NCBI RefSeq assembly: GCF_003667315.2
Contig: NZ_RCTZ02000026.1
Location: forward strand, 1-64,000
Length of the DNA stretch: 64,000 nt
Origin: Tropicibacter alexandrii
GTDB lineage: Bacteria > Pseudomonadota > Alphaproteobacteria > Rhodobacterales > Rhodobacteraceae
Direction: 5' to 3'
The position numbers and the translations under genes are program-made. Below the pieces are notes generated by a model. That model searched no databases and was not told the origin of the DNA. It was given only the letters and a program-made list of their open reading frames with translations. Shown here piece after piece: positions 9,416 to 17,820 of this stretch (its first letter is position 1; every line of letters starts with the position of its first letter).

Positions 9416-10546
9416 TCATCTCAGCCGCATGCTTGTCGGGTCGAAGGTCAGTTCGACCTCTTTCCATGTCTCGTATTTGTCCGGCGGAAGCTGGAAGCCA
9501 TCGGGCAGTTGGCAGCGCAGCACGGCGCGCCGCGCAGCCTGAAAGGCGGTTTCGGCGGCGGAACCGGAGCCGCCCGTGGCCCCGATCAGGCGCACATGAC
9601 TGCCCACGACCTTGCCGTCGCGGCCCAGTTCAAAACCCACGGTCACGGTGACATTGGCGGACTGGCTGCCCACATCCACCTGCCAGCATTTCTGCACCGC
9701 AAGGCGGAACGCCTCCTGTTCGCGCCCGGTCAGGGGTGGCCCATCGGCGGCGGGCGCGGGGTCGCCGCCGCCCAGTGCCTCGGCCAAGGCGTCGTTCAAG
9801 GCGCTGTCGGCGACGGTCGGGGCCGGTTCCGGCTCCGCCTCGGGTTCGGGGTCCGGCTCGGCGCGGGCGGTTTGCTGCGGGCGCGACTTCGGGCGCATCG
9901 ACGAGGTCGGCGCGCGCGATCCGGCCGGTTCCTCGGCCTCGGTCACGATCTCGGTCGAGGTTTCGGGCGGCGCGGTCTGTTCCTGCGCCTCTTCGGCCTG
10001 CTCGGGGGCCTCGGCATCGGGGTCGGCGGCTTGCTGGGTCTCCTCGGCCTCGACGGCCTCGGGCGGCGGGGCCTCGGTTGGCTGATCGGCGACGCGCGGC
10101 GCCGGGCGCGGCTGTGGCCGCACCGAGTCGAGCGGCGCGTTGATCTGAGGCGTCGGTTCCGGCGCGGGTGGCGCAGGCGTCGGGTTCGGTTCCGGTGCAG
10201 GCGGCACCGGGATCGGCTGCGGCTCAGGCTCGGGGGCCGGCGCGGGCTCTGGTTCGGGTGGCGGCGCGGGCGCGGGTTCGGGTTCCGGGGGTGGCGCAGG
10301 CTCAGGCTCAGGCGCGGGCTCCGGTTCGGGCGTCGGCTCAGGCTCGGGATCGGGCGCAGGCGCAACCGGCTCTGGCGGCTCGGCCACCTCCGATGGCGCG
10401 GTCAGCGCGGCAAAATCCGCCTCCGACAGGACGGTCACATCGGCGATCTGCATATCCGGCGGCTCCGGACGAAAGACTCCGCCCAGCAGCAGCCAGAGGA
10501 ACAGCGCGCCATGCGCCCCGCCCGAGATATACAGCCCTCGGCTCAT
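9416..10546 (-). CDS. tolA: TolA-like energy transducer with Pro/Glu-rich linker
   Basis: TolA spans the periplasm and links TolQR in the inner membrane to TolB and Pal. The 376-residue protein has an N-terminal membrane anchor (about 8-25: [17 protein letters not shown]), a very long proline/glutamate linker (about 55-150 is nearly pure PEPEPAP-type sequence, extending less regularly to about 240), and a C-terminal TolA/TonB-like domain ([19 protein letters not shown] to the end) with a Cys pair at about 288 and 347. E. coli TolA has an Ala/Lys helical middle domain instead. Identification rests on position between tolR and tolB plus the C-terminal domain. Confidence 0.92.
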   Translation of the reverse strand: MSRGLYISGGAHGALFLWLLLGGVFRPEPPDMQIADVTVLSEADFAALTAPSEVAEPPEPVAPAPDPEPEPTPEPEPAPEPEPAPPPEPEPAPAPPPEPEPAPAPEPEPQPIPVPPAPEPNPTPAPPAPEPTPQINAPLDSVRPQPRPAPRVADQPTEAPPPEAVEAEETQQAADPDAEAPEQAEEAQEQTAPPETSTEIVTEAEEPAGSRAPTSSMRPKSRPQQTARAEPDPEPEAEPEPAPTVADSALNDALAEALGGGDPAPAADGPPLTGREQEAFRLAVQKCWQVDVGSQSANVTVTVGFELGRDGKVVGSHVRLIGATGGSGSAAETAFQAARRAVLRCQLPDGFQLPPDKYETWKEVELTFDPTSMRLR

Positions 10547-10549
10547 GCC

Positions 10550-11017
10550 CTACTCGCCGTTCAAAGCAGGCCCGCCCACATCGGTCACCAGACCGATCGA
10601 GGAAAAGCCCCCCGCATTGAGTGCCCCCATGATCTGCGCCACCTCGTTATAAGGCACAGAGCCATCGGCGCGCAGATAGACACGGTCATCGGCCCGCTCG
10701 GCGGCAATCGCCCGCAGGCGTCCCACCAGCGCATCGCGCGCGACCTCGGTGGATTGGATCAGCACCGCGCCTTCGGCGGTGATCGACACGGTCAACGGTT
10801 CCTCGGTTTCCTGCGGCAGCGCCTGCGCGGCGGTCTTGGGCAGTTCGACGGGCACGCCGACGGTCAGCAAAGGTGCGGCCACCATGAAGATGATAAGCAG
10901 CACCAGCATCACGTCGACAAACGGCGTGACGTTGATTTCCGACATCGGCTGCGCGCCCCGGCGCCCGCGTCTGCGGCGGCTTCCGCCCCCGCCCTTTTTC
11001 ATGACCCCTGCGCCCAT
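10550..11017 (-). CDS. tolR: Tol-Pal system protein TolR
   Basis: TolR is an ExbD/TolR-family inner-membrane protein of the proton-driven TolQR motor. The 155-residue protein has a basic glycine/arginine-rich cytoplasmic start, then ISEINVTPFVDVMLV-type sequence leading into the single transmembrane helix (about 33-53), with the conserved proton-carrying Asp at residue 35. The periplasmic part follows the family pattern (VYLRADGSVPYNEVAQIMGAL). It is separated from tolQ and tolA by three bases on each side, consistent with tight coupling. Confidence 0.96.
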   Translation of the reverse strand: MGAGVMKKGGGGSRRRRGRRGAQPMSEINVTPFVDVMLVLLIIFMVAAPLLTVGVPVELPKTAAQALPQETEEPLTVSITAEGAVLIQSTEVARDALVGRLRAIAAERADDRVYLRADGSVPYNEVAQIMGALNAGGFSSIGLVTDVGGPALNGE

Positions 11018-11020
11018 CGC

Positions 11021-11716
11021 TCAGGCGTCCAGCTGGCGCGAAAGGATGGTCGAGAATTCGTCGGCAAAGCTTTCGTAGCCGCCGATGATCCGGTCCGCAT
11101 CCGCGCTGAATTTGTTGTAGAACACCACGGCGGGGATGGCGGCCATCAGGCCAAGGCCGGTGGCCAGCAGCGCCTCGGCGATGCCGGGGGCCACGACGAC
11201 GAGCGAGGTGTTCTGCTGCGCCGCGATCTCGATGAACGAGTGCATGATGCCGAAAACCGTGCCGAACAAGCCGATGAAGGGCGCGGTCGAGCCGACGGTG
11301 GCCAGCACCGGCAAGCCCTTTTGCAGGGCTTCGGCCTCTTTCTGGATGGTGACATCCATGGACCGGTCGATGCGCTGCTGCGCATTGGCGATCAAGGCGC
11401 CATCCTCGCGGTGACTGCGCCGCCATTCCATCATGCCCGCGGCGAATACCCGTTCGCTGCGCCCCTTGGGATCGGGTCCGAGCGTTTCGAACAACTCGTC
11501 CAAAGGCTCGCCCGACCAGAAGGCCTGATCGAAGCGCCGCGCCTCGCGGCGGGCCGATCGGTAGGCGATGAACTTGTCGATGATGATCGCCCAAGACCAG
11601 ATCGAGGCCCCGATCAGCACCAGCATCACCAGTTTGACGGTCAATGTGGCGCGCGCAAACAGCGCCCACATGGAGAAATCGATCGCCTGTGCGGCGGCCA
11701 GCGTTTCAGCTTCCAT
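11021..11716 (-). CDS. tolQ: Tol-Pal system proton channel protein TolQ
   Basis: TolQ is the MotA/ExbB/TolQ-family inner-membrane subunit that forms the proton channel with TolR. The 231-residue protein has three transmembrane segments (about 17-40, 133-155, 170-195). The signature region GSTAPFIGLFGTVFGIMHSF and ATGLGLMAAIPAVVFYNKF is intact. It is the first tol gene after ybgC. The 169-base gap to ybgC may hold its own promoter, but no clear box stands out. Confidence 0.97.
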   Translation of the reverse strand: MEAETLAAAQAIDFSMWALFARATLTVKLVMLVLIGASIWSWAIIIDKFIAYRSARREARRFDQAFWSGEPLDELFETLGPDPKGRSERVFAAGMMEWRRSHREDGALIANAQQRIDRSMDVTIQKEAEALQKGLPVLATVGSTAPFIGLFGTVFGIMHSFIEIAAQQNTSLVVVAPGIAEALLATGLGLMAAIPAVVFYNKFSADADRIIGGYESFADEFSTILSRQLDA

Positions 11717-11885
11717 GAACCTGCTCTTTTCCTGTCGGCCCGTGTCGTCCGGGCTCTGATTACCGGTGTTATTAACCGATTTGCAGGGGGAAGGCTATCA
11801 TATTGGCGTCATCACGCCGAATTCCCCGCGCATCGGCGGGTTGGTGCCGCTGGAGGCGTCGGACGGGGGGCACGCCAGGCCTGCC

Positions 11886-12272
11886 TCAATGGACGCGCTT
11901 GCGCAACTCTGCGGGCAGCCGGGCCGGATGGCCGTCCAGCGTGGCACAAACAGCGGTCACCTCTGCGCGAAACACGACCTCCTCGCCGCGCAGGACCTCT
12001 TGGGTCATGACCAACCGCACGCCGGTCATCGCCTTGACGGTGGTGCGCACCTCCAGCGCGTCATCGTATTTCGCAGGCAGCAGGTAGTCACATTCGATCC
12101 GGCGCACGACGAAGACGATCCCCTCCTCGCGCATGGCATTTTGGTCCAGCCCCTGCACCTTCACCCAGTCGGAGCGCGCGCGCTCGATGAATTTCAGGTA
12201 GTTGGCGTGGTAGACGATCCCGGCCATGTCGGTGTCTTCGTAGTAGACGCGCACGGGAAAGGTATGGGTCAT
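11886..12272 (-). CDS. ybgC: Tol-Pal-associated acyl-CoA thioesterase YbgC
   Basis: YbgC is a hotdog-fold acyl-CoA thioesterase found at the head of tol-pal operons. The 128-residue protein contains the family hallmark VYYEDTDMAGIVYHANYLKFIERAR with the catalytic Asp in DTD, then RRIECDYLLPAKYDD. The ATG at 12272 gives MTHTFPVRVYYEDTD, the standard start; a 24-residue upstream extension has no support. It is divergent from the MscS gene with 159 bases between them. Confidence 0.94.
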   Translation of the reverse strand: MTHTFPVRVYYEDTDMAGIVYHANYLKFIERARSDWVKVQGLDQNAMREEGIVFVVRRIECDYLLPAKYDDALEVRTTVKAMTGVRLVMTQEVLRGEEVVFRAEVTAVCATLDGHPARLPAELRKRVH

Positions 12273-12431
12273 GACGGGCCTCGCTTGCTTGCAACGCCAC
12301 CTGACACCAAGCCCTTGGCCATCGCAACCCGAAGTCGCCCGCAAAGCGGACAGATCGGGTCACTCGCGCCTTGTGCCTTTCGGCACCTGCGGGCATGAAA
12401 TGGCGGGAACGCCCCAAGGATCCAGCCCGCG

Positions 12432-13766
12432 ATGAATTTCGACCTCTCGGCCCAGCCGCAATTCGTGCAGACCGTCGCGGGCTATGCCCTTCAGGGGTGG
12501 GAGATCGCCGCAGGCTGGCTGCTTTCGCCCGCCGCATGGTCGCAATTCGGCCTGCTCGCCGTGGCCTATATCGCGGCGCTGTTGCTGACCCGGCGTCTGA
12601 ACCCGACGATCCGACGCCTGCTGACACCGGCCACGGGCAGCACCTCGATCATCGCAACCGCGCGCCGCTTCATCCTGATCTTCCTGCCGCTGCTCTTGCC
12701 GCTGCTGGCCTTTGCGCTGACGGCCATCGGCGAACAGGCCACGCGGGCGCTGTTCGGATCGGGCGCGGTGATCGCATTCGGCAAGCGGGTCTTCCTGTTC
12801 CTCGCCGCGCGCATTCTGGTCAAGGAAATCCTCACCGATCCGTTCCTGCGCTTCCTTGGCAAGTTCGTGCTGCTGCCGATCATGGCGCTCTATGCGCTGG
12901 GTCTGCTCGACATGGCCAGCGCGCGCCTGAACGAGGCGAGCGTCAGCCTCGGCAACATCTCTTTCTCGCTCGCGGCCATCATCCGCCTGCTGATCGCCGG
13001 GTCGCTGCTGTTCTGGCTGGGACGGTGGTCCAACGACCAGACCGGTGGCTTCATTCAGAAGCAGGAGACGATGCGCCCCGCCACACGGCAACTGGCCACA
13101 AAGGCGTCCGAGATCCTGATCTACGGCATCGCCTTCCTGCTGTTGATGAACATCGCCGGCATCCCGCTGACCTCGCTGGCCGTTCTGGGTGGCGCCATCG
13201 GCGTGGGCTTGGGCTTTGGCCTGCAAAAAATCGCGTCCAACTATATCTCGGGCATCATCCTGTTGCTCGAAGGTCAGGCCACGGTGGGCGATTTCGTCGA
13301 GTTGGAAAACGGCATGGCGGGCACGATCGTCAAGACGACCGCCCGCGCCATGATCCTCGAAACCTTCGACGGGCGCTGGATCGTCGTCCCGAACGAGGAT
13401 TTCATCACCACGCGGGTCATCAACTATTCCGACCAAGGGTCGTCGAACCGCTATGAATTTCCCTTTCAGGTCAGCTATGACACCGATATCAACCGGGTCC
13501 CGGCGATCATCGAGGCGGCGGTGGCCACGCATCCGGCCGTGCTCGACGCGCCTTTTCCGCCCGATTGCGAGCTGCGGGGATTCGGCGAAAGCGGCGTGGA
13601 TTTCGCCGTCGAGTTCTGGGTGAACGGCATTGACGACGGCAAGCACAAGTTCACCTCGGATGTGGGGTTTCTGGTGTGGAATGCGCTCAAGGAGGCGGGG
13701 ATTGAAATACCCTATCCGCACCGGGTCGTGGAATTGCGGACGCCGCCCACGGCTGCGGAGGTCTAG
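12432..13766 (+). CDS. MscS-family mechanosensitive ion channel
   Basis: This inner-membrane channel probably releases solutes on hypo-osmotic shock. The 444-residue protein has about five hydrophobic segments in the first 260 residues. The MscS core follows: the pore-lining helix GGAIGVGLGFGLQKIASNY (about 251-270), then the beta domain GQATVGDFVELENGMAGTIV and the PNEDFITTRVINYS segment, with the alpha/beta C-terminal domain after it. The longer N-terminus places it with multi-helix MscS paralogues rather than the 286-residue E. coli MscS. It stands alone between ybgC and the flavoprotein gene. Confidence 0.92.
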   Translation: MNFDLSAQPQFVQTVAGYALQGWEIAAGWLLSPAAWSQFGLLAVAYIAALLLTRRLNPTIRRLLTPATGSTSIIATARRFILIFLPLLLPLLAFALTAIGEQATRALFGSGAVIAFGKRVFLFLAARILVKEILTDPFLRFLGKFVLLPIMALYALGLLDMASARLNEASVSLGNISFSLAAIIRLLIAGSLLFWLGRWSNDQTGGFIQKQETMRPATRQLATKASEILIYGIAFLLLMNIAGIPLTSLAVLGGAIGVGLGFGLQKIASNYISGIILLLEGQATVGDFVELENGMAGTIVKTTARAMILETFDGRWIVVPNEDFITTRVINYSDQGSSNRYEFPFQVSYDTDINRVPAIIEAAVATHPAVLDAPFPPDCELRGFGESGVDFAVEFWVNGIDDGKHKFTSDVGFLVWNALKEAGIEIPYPHRVVELRTPPTAAEV

Positions 13767-13826
13767 GGGCTCCGCCCCCGCCCTTCGGGCTCCCCCGGGG
13801 TATTTTTGACAAGAAGAAACAAGGGG
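13766..13826 (+). repeat. GC-rich terminator-like dispersed repeat, copy 1
   Basis: The element reads GGGGCTCCGCCCCCGCCC, a short spacer, GGCTCCCCCGGGGTATTTTT and a purine-rich AAGAAGAAACAAGGGG tail. Its inverted GGGGCTC/GCCCCC parts and T run could terminate the MscS transcript. It overlaps the last base of the MscS stop codon. Near-identical copies are at 22237-22300 and, inverted, at 29274-29335. Confidence 0.75.
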
Positions 13827-13834
13827 CTGCGATT

Positions 13835-15022
13835 TTGACAGACAGGACGGCATACGCCTTGGTGATCGGTGGCGGTCCTGCCGGGCTGATGGCGGCTGAT
13901 GCTTTGCTGGATGCCGGGCATGCCGTCGTGCTGGCCGAGGCCAAGCCGTCGCTGGCGCGCAAGTTCCTGATGGCGGGCAAGTCCGGCTTGAACCTGACCA
14001 AGATGGAGCCGCCGGACAAGTTCCGGGCGGCCTATGACCGGGCCGAGCTGCGCCCCATGCTGGACATGTTTGGCCCGGATGACGTGCGGTCATGGGCCGA
14101 AGGCTTGGGCCAAGAGATGTTCACAGGCTCGACCGGCCGCTTGTTTCCGAGGGGTATGAAGGCGTCCCCCCTGCTGCGCCGCTGGTTGGCCCGGCTGGAC
14201 GGGATGGGGCTGGACCGGCGGGTGCGCTGGCGTTGGACCGGGTGGGAGGCGGACGGCTGGCGGTTCGACACGCCCGAGGGCGGGCGGCTTTTGCGTCCGG
14301 CGGCGACGGTGCTGGCGCTTGGCGGGGCCAGCTGGGCGCGGCTTGGCTCGGATGGTCGCTGGGCGGAGCAGTTTCGCAATGCGGGCCTGTCGGTTGCGCC
14401 CTTTGCACCGTCGAATGCCGCGCTTTCGGTGACGTGGTCGCCGCATATGGCGCCCCATTTCGGTGCGCCGCTCAAGAACGCGGTCTTTCGCGCGGGCATG
14501 CTGGAAAACCGCGGCGAGGCGATCCTGTCGGCCGGCGGTCTCGAAGGCGGGGGTATTTATCCGCTCACGCCTGCCGTGCGGGACGGCCATTGCCTGACAA
14601 TCGACCTGTTCCCGGACCTGCCGGAAGCCGAGATCGCGACCCGCCTTGCACGACCGCGCGGCAAGCAGAGCCTGTCGAACCACCTGCGCAAGGCCCTGCG
14701 CCTGTCGCCGGTGCAGCAGGCCTTGATCATGGAGTTGACGCGACCTCTTCCCAGCGATGCCACGGCGCTCGCCCGCGTGCTCAAGGCCTTGCCCATCACG
14801 ACCGCGCAGCTGCGCCCGATGGACGAGGCGATTTCGACCGCCGGTGGCGTGCCCTTCGAGGCGCTCGACACGTCGCTCATGCTGAAGAACAGGCCCGGCA
14901 CCTTTTGCGCCGGGGAAATGCTGGACTGGGAGGCCCCGACCGGCGGCTACTTGCTAACCGCTTGTCTGGCGACCGGCCTTTGGTCCGGGCAGGCGGCCGC
15001 CCGCTGGCTGGACCAATGGTAG
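13835..15022 (+). CDS. BaiN/HI0933-like flavoprotein (TIGR03862 type)
   Basis: This is an FAD-dependent oxidoreductase of the HI0933/YhiN/BaiN family, whose physiological substrate is unknown. The 395-residue protein has the dinucleotide-binding GGGPAGLMAADALLDAG at about 10-26, the family segments KFLMAGKSGLNLT and LALGGASWARLGSDG, and a C-terminal FAD-contacting GEMLDWEAPTGGYLL. The start is TTG at 13835 behind AACAAGGGG; no better ATG precedes the Rossmann motif. It ends in a palindrome shared with the convergent aminotransferase. Confidence 0.85.
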   Translation: MTDRTAYALVIGGGPAGLMAADALLDAGHAVVLAEAKPSLARKFLMAGKSGLNLTKMEPPDKFRAAYDRAELRPMLDMFGPDDVRSWAEGLGQEMFTGSTGRLFPRGMKASPLLRRWLARLDGMGLDRRVRWRWTGWEADGWRFDTPEGGRLLRPAATVLALGGASWARLGSDGRWAEQFRNAGLSVAPFAPSNAALSVTWSPHMAPHFGAPLKNAVFRAGMLENRGEAILSAGGLEGGGIYPLTPAVRDGHCLTIDLFPDLPEAEIATRLARPRGKQSLSNHLRKALRLSPVQQALIMELTRPLPSDATALARVLKALPITTAQLRPMDEAISTAGGVPFEALDTSLMLKNRPGTFCAGEMLDWEAPTGGYLLTACLATGLWSGQAAARWLDQW

Positions 15023-15044
15023 GATGGGTTCAAACCCATCCTAC
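15019..15044. terminator. GTAGGATGGGT palindrome between convergent genes, copy 1
   Basis: Twelve bases (GTAGGATGGGTT) pair perfectly with their complement around a two-base centre. The TAG stop of the flavoprotein gene is part of the left arm, and the convergent aminotransferase ends nine bases after the right arm. The same 11-base arm recurs at 24849-24874, also between convergent genes. It can serve both directions as a terminator. Confidence 0.8.
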
Positions 15045-15052
15045 TTGAGCGA

Positions 15053-15916
15053 TCACACGGCGGCCTTGCGGCTTTCGTCCAGATAGATCTCGCGCAGTCG
15101 CGTGGCGCGCGGGCCAACCGCGCCGGTGCCGATGGCCTTGCCGTCGATCTCGACCACGGGCATCACGAAGGTCGACGCCGAGGTGATGAAGGCCTCATCC
15201 GCGCCCTGCGCCTCTTCGATTGTGAAGTTGCGCTCTTCGACCTCCATCTGCGCCTCGCGGGCGAAGCGCAGCACGGCGGCGCGGGTGATGCCATGCAGGA
15301 TGTCGTTCGACAGCGCGCGGGTGACGATCTTGTTGCCCTTGATGAAATAGGCGTTGTTCGAGGTCCCCTCGGTCACGAACCCATCCTCGACCATCCACGC
15401 ATCGTCGACGCCGGCCTTCTTGGCCATCATCTTGCCCATCGACGGGTAGAGCAGCTGCACCGTCTTGATGTCGCGACGGCCCCAACGCACGTCCTCGATC
15501 GAGATGACCTTGATCCCCTTCTTCGCGGCCGGGCTGTCGGCCAGACCGGGCTTGTTCTGGGTGAACAGCACCAGAGTCGGCGACACCTCGTCCGGGTCGG
15601 GGAAGACGAAATCGCGATCCGCCGCCGCGCCGCGCGTGACCTGAAGGTAGATCATGCCCTCGTCGATGCCGTTCAGTTCCACCAGCTTGCGGTGAATCTC
15701 CAACAGCTCGTCCTTGCTGCAGGGCGCGCGCATGTCCAGTTCGCGCAGCGAGCGTTCCAGACGCACGGCGTGGCCGTCAAAGTCGATCAGCTTGCCGCCC
15801 AGAACGCTGGTCACCTCGTAGACGCCATCCGCCATGAGGAACGCCCGGTCGAAAATCGAGACCTTGGCTTCGGTTTCGGGCAGGTACTCTCCGTTGACGT
15901 AAACGGTGCGGGTCAT
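15053..15916 (-). CDS. dat: D-amino-acid aminotransferase
   Basis: This is a fold-type IV PLP enzyme that transfers the amino group between D-amino acids (typically D-Ala and D-Glu) and 2-oxoacids in the cytosol. The 287-residue protein has the D-aminotransferase start VNGEYLPETEAKVSIFDRAFLMADGVYEV, the PLP lysine in RRDIKTVQLL (Lys151), and the phosphate-binding EGTSNNAYF. Those features favour a D-amino-acid transaminase over a branched-chain one. ATG 15916 was chosen from the conserved N-terminus. Together with dgcA and dgcN just upstream it suggests D-glutamate or D-alanine turnover. Confidence 0.88.
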   Translation of the reverse strand: MTRTVYVNGEYLPETEAKVSIFDRAFLMADGVYEVTSVLGGKLIDFDGHAVRLERSLRELDMRAPCSKDELLEIHRKLVELNGIDEGMIYLQVTRGAAADRDFVFPDPDEVSPTLVLFTQNKPGLADSPAAKKGIKVISIEDVRWGRRDIKTVQLLYPSMGKMMAKKAGVDDAWMVEDGFVTEGTSNNAYFIKGNKIVTRALSNDILHGITRAAVLRFAREAQMEVEERNFTIEEAQGADEAFITSASTFVMPVVEIDGKAIGTGAVGPRATRLREIYLDESRKAAV

Positions 15917-15959
15917 GGCGGGTCTCCTTGTGGCGCGTCTGTCGGGCTGGATGGCTCGA

Positions 15960-16685
15960 TTACCCAAAGCTGATTGCGGCGCCGGTTGCAAGGGATCGGG
16001 CGCAGGCTTCTCGCAATATCAGCAGTGAATGCGTGGCAATGGGTTGCGCCCGCCACAAGTGACAATCCTCGTGCACCTGCGGTTGCTCGATCAAGGCAGT
16101 CAATTCCGGGCCTTCAGCTTCAAGGCCATCCGGCACGTCAAGCAAGTCTGCAAGTGTATCCAGCTCCGCCTTCAGACGTGGGACAGAGCCCAACGGCCAG
16201 ATGTGATCCCCCTTGCCATCCAGCGCATGGGGTGTAATCGGAACCGGGAAGTCCACCGGGACATAGTACCCTTCGGCATCGGAATGCGCCACGAGATGCG
16301 CAAAGGTTGGGCAGGGCGTTGCCTTGGGTGCCCGTCGCAACAGCTGTCCAATCCTCCCCACCTTGGCTGGGCCGCAGAGATGCACCATGTAGGCGTCAAA
16401 CAGCCTTTCTTCGGCTGACATATCGTCGCCATTCAGCAGGGCATTCCGTGGGATGGGTTGACCCATCCAGTGCAGCGCGGCGACCGCCCGGAGCGCATGC
16501 AAACCGGAGTAGCCGTATCCGTCCGCCCACCAGACCGCGCAGGTCTCAGGCTCTGTATGAAGTGGCAGGAAACGGTTTTCGAGCGCGCGGTTGATGGCCG
16601 CCATATCCCGTTGGATGTCAGCACAGCCGTCAGGATCATGTTCCATAAGATCGGCCAGAATGCCGACGGTGATGCCCAAACCCAT
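15960..16685 (-). CDS. Uncharacterised protein, 241 aa
   Basis: I do not recognise this family. The protein has no signal peptide or membrane helix. It opens MGLGITVGILADLMEHDPDG, and has an aromatic patch (CAVWWADGYGYSGLHALRAV) and a His/Asp-containing middle (HLVAHSDAEGYYVPVDFPVPI). The ATG at 16685 has GAGG upstream. It lies 43 bases before dat on the same strand, and its composition seems a little less GC-rich than the flanks. That it is a real gene is supported by open frame, ribosome site and clean packing, not by homology. Confidence 0.6.
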   Translation of the reverse strand: MGLGITVGILADLMEHDPDGCADIQRDMAAINRALENRFLPLHTEPETCAVWWADGYGYSGLHALRAVAALHWMGQPIPRNALLNGDDMSAEERLFDAYMVHLCGPAKVGRIGQLLRRAPKATPCPTFAHLVAHSDAEGYYVPVDFPVPITPHALDGKGDHIWPLGSVPRLKAELDTLADLLDVPDGLEAEGPELTALIEQPQVHEDCHLWRAQPIATHSLLILREACARSLATGAAISFG

Positions 16686-16766
16686 GGGATACCTCGCACT
16701 TTTGGGGATAACCGCATCGGATCACAGGCACGTGTCAGGAACAACCTCGGATGACGCGCGATCGCA

Positions 16767-17732
16767 TCACCCCCAAAGCGCAGGCTTGGGCGGGTGCACG
16801 CCGTCGGCGTCAAAGGTCAAACCCGCCTCGCGATCCTCGGCCAGCAACAGCGGCCCGTCCAGATCCGTCACCAGCGCGCCTTGCGCCACCAGCGTGGCCG
16901 GCGCCATCGCCAGCGACGAACCGACCATGCAACCAACCATCACGTCATAGCCCTCGGCCCGCGCTGCGTCGCGCAGCGCCAGCGCCTCGGTCAGCCCGCC
17001 GGTCTTGTCGAGCTTGATGTTGACCACGTCATATTTCCCCTTCAGGCCCGGCAGGCTGGCCCGGTCATGGCAGCTTTCATCGGCGCAAACCGGGACGGGC
17101 CGCGCGATCTCGCGCAGCGCCTCGTCGTCTCCGGCGGGCAAGGGCTGCTCGACCAGATCGACCCCAAGCCGCAGCAGATGCGGGCACAGATCGGCATAGA
17201 CCTCCGCCGACCACCCCTCATTCGCGTCGATGATGATCCGGGCCTCGGGCGCCCCGCGCCGCACGGCCTCCAGCCGGGGCATGTCGTCGGGCGTGCCCAG
17301 CTTGATCTTCAGCAAAGGGCGATGTGCGTTTTTCCGGGCAGAGGCCTCCATCTGCGCAGACTCCGCCAGCGATAGGGTATAGGCGGTGATTTCCGGGCCG
17401 GGGCGGGACAGCCCGGCAAGCTCCCAGACCGGCTTGCCCGCCTGCTTGGCCTCCAGATCCCACAGGGCGCAATCGACGGCATTGCGCGCAGCCCCTGCGG
17501 GCAGGAGCCCCTGCAGGACATCGCGGGTCACGTCCTCCGGCAAGCCCATGATCTCCGCCTCGACCGTCTCCAAGGTCTCGTCGTAGCGCGCATAAGGCAC
17601 GCATTCGCCCCAGCCCGTCACGCCGTCGCGGGTGACACGGACAGTCAGCACCTTCGCCTCGGTCCGGCTGCCCCGGGAAATGGTAAAGACCTCGGCCAGC
17701 CGGAACGTATCACGCGTGACTGCAATGCTCAT
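16767..17732 (-). CDS. dgcA: Enolase-superfamily DgcA / dipeptide epimerase-like enzyme
   Basis: The 321-residue protein is a muconate-lactonising-type member of the enolase superfamily. Visible active-site features are LLKIKLG (KxK acid/base lysines), DANEGWS, VEQPLP and CADESCHD (metal ligands Asp, Glu, Asp) and VVNIKLDKTGG (second lysine). By sequence alone it would be called an L-Ala-D/L-Glu epimerase. Its pairing with a DUF1611 gene upstream matches the reported dgcN-dgcA D-glutamate catabolic unit, where this enzyme oxidises N-acetyl-D-glutamate; I adopt that as the more likely role. ATG 17732 follows AGAGGTTCC. Confidence 0.72.
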   Translation of the reverse strand: MSIAVTRDTFRLAEVFTISRGSRTEAKVLTVRVTRDGVTGWGECVPYARYDETLETVEAEIMGLPEDVTRDVLQGLLPAGAARNAVDCALWDLEAKQAGKPVWELAGLSRPGPEITAYTLSLAESAQMEASARKNAHRPLLKIKLGTPDDMPRLEAVRRGAPEARIIIDANEGWSAEVYADLCPHLLRLGVDLVEQPLPAGDDEALREIARPVPVCADESCHDRASLPGLKGKYDVVNIKLDKTGGLTEALALRDAARAEGYDVMVGCMVGSSLAMAPATLVAQGALVTDLDGPLLLAEDREAGLTFDADGVHPPKPALWG

Positions 17733-17763
17733 GGAACCTCTCCGTGTCTGTGCAACGCCCAAA

Positions 17764-17820
17764 GGGACGGTGGGCGGGGCGCCTTCGAGCGTCAGCGAGA
17801 ACAGCGTCCGCCCCCGTCCC
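17764..17820 (-). other. Intercistronic stem-loop between dgcN and dgcA
   Basis: The 87-base gap holds a long imperfect inverted repeat: GGGACGG plus GGGCGG on one side pair with CCGCCC plus CGTCCC on the other. No T run follows on the minus strand, so it looks like a transcript-processing or attenuating hairpin within the operon and not a terminator. It touches the dgcN stop codon. Confidence 0.55.

Noticed and set aside
10168-10380. Tandem-repeat-like tract within tolA, considered as a CRISPR or minisatellite
   Set aside because: Units are short and irregular (CCGGAACCG-type codon repeats) and maintain the PEP reading frame. No spacer-repeat periodicity of CRISPR type is present.
9404-12010. 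Long plus-strand open frame of 868 codons opposite tolA-tolR-tolQ
   Set aside because: It lies antisense to three intact tol genes. Its Gly/Arg/Leu-rich translation is the reverse reading of the Pro/Glu tract and GC-rich codons.
16767-17732. Plain annotation as L-Ala-D/L-Glu epimerase of peptidoglycan recycling
   Set aside because: The motifs are compatible, but there are no murein-peptide genes nearby and the DUF1611 partner favours the D-glutamate route. Kept as the alternative.
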